NCBI RefSeq assembly: GCF_019443285.1
Contig: NZ_CP080327.1
Span: 124,001-188,000 of the forward strand
Source of the DNA: Aquisediminimonas profunda
Lineage (GTDB): Bacteria; Pseudomonadota; Alphaproteobacteria; Sphingomonadales; Sphingomonadaceae
DNA length: 64,000 nucleotides
Direction of reading: 5' to 3'
The notes under the pieces were generated by a model. That model was not told where the DNA came from. It worked only from the letters and a program-made list of their open reading frames with translations, and searched no databases. Made by a program: the position numbers and the translations under genes. Below are positions 61,419 through 64,000 of the stretch, piece by piece; position 1 is the first letter of the stretch; every line of letters begins with the position of its first letter.

Positions 61419-62133
61419 GCGACGCCCCTCCATCCACATAGATTGTCTGACCGGTCACCGCTTCCGCATTGGCGAGCCACAAAACAGCATCTGCAATCTG
61501 GTCCGGCTCCGGCAAGCGTTCGAGCGGCATCATTGCCTCCAGCGCGACCATCTGCGCCGGGCGGTAGTCTTCGGTGGGCAAAGTCAGGCCGGGCGCCACT
61601 GCGTTCACGCGCACCCTCGGGGCCAGAGCTTTGGCCAAGGTCGTTGTCGCTGCGGATAGGGCCTGTTTGGCGAGAGTATAGCTCAGCTGGTCGCCATTGG
61701 GCTGCCGGACCCGCTGGTCAGTAATGTTGATCACGACACCGGTCCGGCCGGGCGCCAGCTGGGCAGCAAGCCCGGTCGCCAGCAGCACAGGCGCAGACAG
61801 GTTGACGGCCATGTGCACAGCGAGCTCTTGATACGACAATGTCTCGAAATCGTCCGCAACAAAGCGCGAAGCATTGTTCACGATCAACTCCGGCACCTGG
61901 CCGAAATGCGCTACGATGCGCGGCAAAAGCGCAGTAACCGCCACACCGTCAGAAAGGTCGCAGGCAAAGCCCTGCCACTGGGTCTGGTGCAGCGCGAGGA
62001 TGGCGGCCAGGTCATGGTCGGGCTCCGACGTCTCGCGGCAATGGAGCGCAAGCGTCCAGCCCTCACTCGCCAGCCGCGCCGCAATCGCCGCTCCCAATCG
62101 CCTGAAGCCGCCGGTGACCAGCGCAAGCTTCAT
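61354..62133 (-). CDS. Pteridine-reductase-like short-chain dehydrogenase (FolM type)
   Basis: A 259-residue SDR with the nucleotide loop VTGGFRRLGAAIA and the active-site sequence NITDQRVRQPNGDQLSYTLAK. The usual catalytic Ser is replaced by Asp, followed by Tyr-x3-Lys, the pattern of pteridine reductases PTR1 and FolM. It is encoded 10 bp after folB, so it probably reduces dihydropterins or dihydrofolate. It overlaps the convergent secreted-protein gene by 65 bp. Confidence 0.82.
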   Translation of the reverse strand: MKLALVTGGFRRLGAAIAARLASEGWTLALHCRETSEPDHDLAAILALHQTQWQGFACDLSDGVAVTALLPRIVAHFGQVPELIVNNASRFVADDFETLSYQELAVHMAVNLSAPVLLATGLAAQLAPGRTGVVINITDQRVRQPNGDQLSYTLAKQALSAATTTLAKALAPRVRVNAVAPGLTLPTEDYRPAQMVALEAMMPLERLPEPDQIADAVLWLANAEAVTGQTIYVDGGASLKSFERDFVYLGSADTGPNQT

Positions 62134-62143
62134 GATACAGCCT

Positions 62144-62524
62144 TCACGGTCGATTCCGCACCAGCGTGATGCCGATTGCTTCGCCCGCATCGGCAATCGC
62201 GAGCTTTACGATCTTCACGGTCACCTGTTTCACGCGACTGTCCTCGACGAACAATGTCTCTGCGATATGATCCGCAACCGCTTCGATCAGAACGAAGTGC
62301 ACGCCCTCAGGAAGGGCGGTCGTCATGGCACGTTTGATGTCCATGTAGTTCTTTGATGCCGTCAAAGGCGTTTCCGGCGTAAAGCGATCCTTGCAATCCA
62401 GCTCGACTGCAACCGAGATTCTCAGCGGCTGAGGCAAATGCGTCTCTTCCGAATAGATGCCGGTCAGCACCGGCACATCCAGGTCCCGCACTTCAAGAGT
62501 CAGTCGGTCGCGCGTCGCAGTCAT
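62144..62524 (-). CDS. folB: Dihydroneopterin aldolase
   Basis: A 126-residue enzyme of folate biosynthesis that cleaves dihydroneopterin to 6-hydroxymethyl-dihydropterin. Hallmarks are VPVLTGIYSEETHLPQPLRI at the N terminus, SKNYMDIKRAMTTAL, the conserved Glu of FVLIEAVADHIAE and the VKIVKLAIAD strand near the end. MTATRD at 62524 was chosen as start; an ATG 12 bp upstream is possible. It is the first gene of a unit with the FolM-like reductase. Confidence 0.9.
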   Translation of the reverse strand: MTATRDRLTLEVRDLDVPVLTGIYSEETHLPQPLRISVAVELDCKDRFTPETPLTASKNYMDIKRAMTTALPEGVHFVLIEAVADHIAETLFVEDSRVKQVTVKIVKLAIADAGEAIGITLVRNRP

Positions 62525-62609
62525 GGGCTGCCCCATAAAGCGAAAAATATTCGCTGCAACCAATCCTCGCTTCACATTTGCCCGTCGGACGCTATTGGGC
62601 CGCGCTCTG

Positions 62610-63140
62610 ATGATTGAGATTGTCCCTCTGGAACGGGTTGACCCGACAGACGTCGAAGCATTGCTCGATGCGGCTTTTGGCGCGGACCGCAAGGCGCGCA
62701 CGGCCTATCGCATGCGCGACGGCGTGGTTGCATTACCCGCGCTGAGCTTTGCCGCGCTGGACGGACAGCAGCTGGTCGGAACGCTCCAGAGCTGGCCGGT
62801 TGCCCTTGAAAGCCCCGACGGCCGCCTGACACCGATGACTCTTGTCGGCCCGGTTGCGGTCAGGCCGGACATTCAGCGCAGTGGCCTCGGCAGGACGCTG
62901 ATGGACGCACTCATTACCGCAGCGGGCGAAAATGGCCACGATGCGCTCATGATGATTGGCGATCCGGAATATTATGGGCGCTTCTTCGATTTCTCGGCTG
63001 ACGCGACCACGGAATGGGTTGTGCCGGGCCCCGTTGAACGTCGCCGCCTTCTGGCGAGGATTAGCCGCCCGGGCGGTGTTCCGGCTGTAGGACGCATCAT
63101 TCCCGATCCGGGCTTTGCAAGCGGACGGATTGCCGCATAA
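62610..63140 (+). CDS. GNAT-family N-acetyltransferase
   Basis: A 176-residue acetyltransferase. The acetyl-CoA loop VGPVAVRPDIQRSGLGRTLMDALI and the following GHDALMMIGDPEYYGRFFDF block are typical of the YhbS-like GNAT subgroup. The acceptor is unknown. The ATG at 62610 gives MIEIVPLERVDPTDV. It is divergent from folB and starts a run with DUF1285 and the Nudix gene. Confidence 0.88.
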   Translation: MIEIVPLERVDPTDVEALLDAAFGADRKARTAYRMRDGVVALPALSFAALDGQQLVGTLQSWPVALESPDGRLTPMTLVGPVAVRPDIQRSGLGRTLMDALITAAGENGHDALMMIGDPEYYGRFFDFSADATTEWVVPGPVERRRLLARISRPGGVPAVGRIIPDPGFASGRIAA

Positions 63141-63150
63141 AGACCAAGCC

Positions 63151-63717
63151 ATGCCAATGGCCGAACTTCCCAAAGACCTGTCTCGTCTCTCGCTGGCCCA
63201 GATTGCGCAGATGGCCGCCGATCACAAACTGCCGCCGGTGGAAAGCTGGCACCCTGAAAGAACAGGTGCCAGCGCAATGCGGATCACGCGCGATGGCCGC
63301 TGGTTTCATGAAGGGTCGCCGATAGAGCGACACAACATGATCCGGCTTTTCTCGACGATTCTCCGCCGCGAACAAGATGGGAGTCATGTCCTCGTCACAC
63401 CGGCCGAAAAGTTGACCATCGAGGTTGAAGACGCGCCATTTATTGCCGTCGAGGTCAAAAGCGAGGGAAATGGCCAAGAACGCAAGCTGGCTTTCCGGCT
63501 TAACACCGGGGACATGCTTGTCGCCGGTCCTTCGCATCCCCTGCGCTTCGCAGAACGCGAAGGAGAACCAGCGCCATATGTCGGCGTTCGCGGCGGAATG
63601 GAGGCTCGGATTGCCCGCGCGCCTTATTATGAACTCGCAGAAATGGCGCTGGAAGAAGCTGGCGCACCTCTGGGACTCTGGAGCGACGGACAATTCTTTG
63701 CGATGGCCGAGGCATGA
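63151..63717 (+). CDS. DUF1285-family protein
   Basis: A 188-residue soluble protein matching the DUF1285 pattern. It has PVESWHPERTGASAMRITRDGRWFHEGSPI and HNMIRLFSTILRREQDG in the N-terminal half, and PHPLRF-like and YVGVRGGMEARIARAPYYELAE in the C-terminal half. The function is unknown; it commonly sits beside CoA-type Nudix hydrolases in Alphaproteobacteria, as here. It overlaps the Nudix gene by ATGA. Confidence 0.85.
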   Translation: MPMAELPKDLSRLSLAQIAQMAADHKLPPVESWHPERTGASAMRITRDGRWFHEGSPIERHNMIRLFSTILRREQDGSHVLVTPAEKLTIEVEDAPFIAVEVKSEGNGQERKLAFRLNTGDMLVAGPSHPLRFAEREGEPAPYVGVRGGMEARIARAPYYELAEMALEEAGAPLGLWSDGQFFAMAEA

Positions 63718-64000
63718 CCCTCGTCAACCGCTTGCGCGCAGCACTGGAGGCAACACCTTCCGATGCAGTCGACCTCCTCGCCGGGGATGCGATGCATCTG
63801 CCTGAGACAAGTTCTGCTGTCGATGCCGCTGTTCTCGTGGCTGTAACGGACCGGTCAGAACCTGGGATCATCCTGACCAAGCGCCCGGATACGATGCGCA
63901 AACACCCGGGTCAGGTCGCCTTTCCGGGAGGTCGCGTCGACGAAGCCGATACGGATATCGTTGCGGCCGCGCTGCGAGAAGCACATGAGGAAATTGCCCT
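63714..64000 (+). CDS. Nudix hydrolase, CoA pyrophosphatase type, truncated by window edge
   Basis: The first 95 codons of a Nudix hydrolase. The segment LTKRPDTMRKHPGQVAFPGG followed by GRVDEAD...REAHEEI is the combined CoA-pyrophosphatase (NudL/YeaB) and Nudix signature. It would hydrolyse CoA to phosphopantetheine and 3',5'-ADP. The C-terminal half lies beyond the right edge. It is translationally coupled to DUF1285. Confidence 0.88.
   Translation, partial: MTLVNRLRAALEATPSDAVDLLAGDAMHLPETSSAVDAAVLVAVTDRSEPGIILTKRPDTMRKHPGQVAFPGGRVDEADTDIVAAALREAHEEIA

Overview
The window is GC-rich, gene-dense chromosomal DNA from an alphaproteobacterium, most likely order Sphingomonadales. Supporting signs are a PEPxxWA-type C-terminal sorting signal (PEPSVWAM), a tonB-exbB-exbD-exbD cluster, an intracellular PHB depolymerase, many ATGA/GTGA start-stop overlaps, and GANTC (CcrM-type) sites clustered at a replication-linked promoter. 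I see no rRNA, insertion sequence, integrase, phage gene or CRISPR array. There is one tRNA (Gln, UUG). Genus cannot be fixed from the sequence alone.

Layout. 0-3 kb: an arsenic cassette (arsR, arsI, arsC, acr3) divergent from a truncated metallo-beta-lactamase-fold gene. 3-9.3 kb: cytochrome b561, a processive glycosyltransferase, purC, ygfZ, pyrC, a lipoprotein and an RlmB-type methyltransferase. 9.4-14 kb: small regulatory pairs (TetR with a SnoaL-like protein; HxlR divergent from a 4-OT tautomerase), tag and an acyl-CoA dehydrogenase. 15-19.2 kb: tyrosine catabolism (MarR, 4-hydroxyphenylpyruvate dioxygenase, a second VOC enzyme, a FAH-family hydrolase) with a C13 cysteine peptidase inside it. 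19-27.9 kb: M20 peptidase, ubiK, ybjN, proC, MarR, ilvE, tRNA-Gln, an ABC exporter, phaZ and msrA.

28-31.8 kb is the most unusual locus. A TIR-transmembrane-TPR protein is followed 15 bp later by a TPR / SLOG-like / class III nucleotidyl cyclase fusion. This looks like a two-gene nucleotide-signalling or defence module. Nothing in the window shows what it does.

32-46 kb: a PEP-CTERM protein, Sua5, an acyl-CoA dehydrogenase, a POT peptide transporter followed by an intact and a degenerate amidohydrolase (a likely peptide-use operon), NnrU, an aldo/keto reductase, a dicarboxylate symporter, nitronate monooxygenase and a serine hydrolase. 46-52.5 kb: a DMT transporter, class I fumarase with a hairpin over its ribosome binding site, and a molybdenum hydroxylase (two subunits) divergent from its XdhC/MocA maturation genes. 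53-57 kb: nrdA-nrdB, preceded by the only long non-coding stretch, which carries two NrdR-box matches and eight GANTC sites. 57.8-60.3 kb: the TonB system with a clear terminator. 60.5 kb to the end: a secreted protein, a pteridine-reductase-like SDR with folB, GNAT, DUF1285 and a truncated CoA-type Nudix hydrolase.

Several regulators sit beside dyad-symmetric sites that probably are their operators (MarR/hpd, HxlR/4-OT, TetR/SnoaL).
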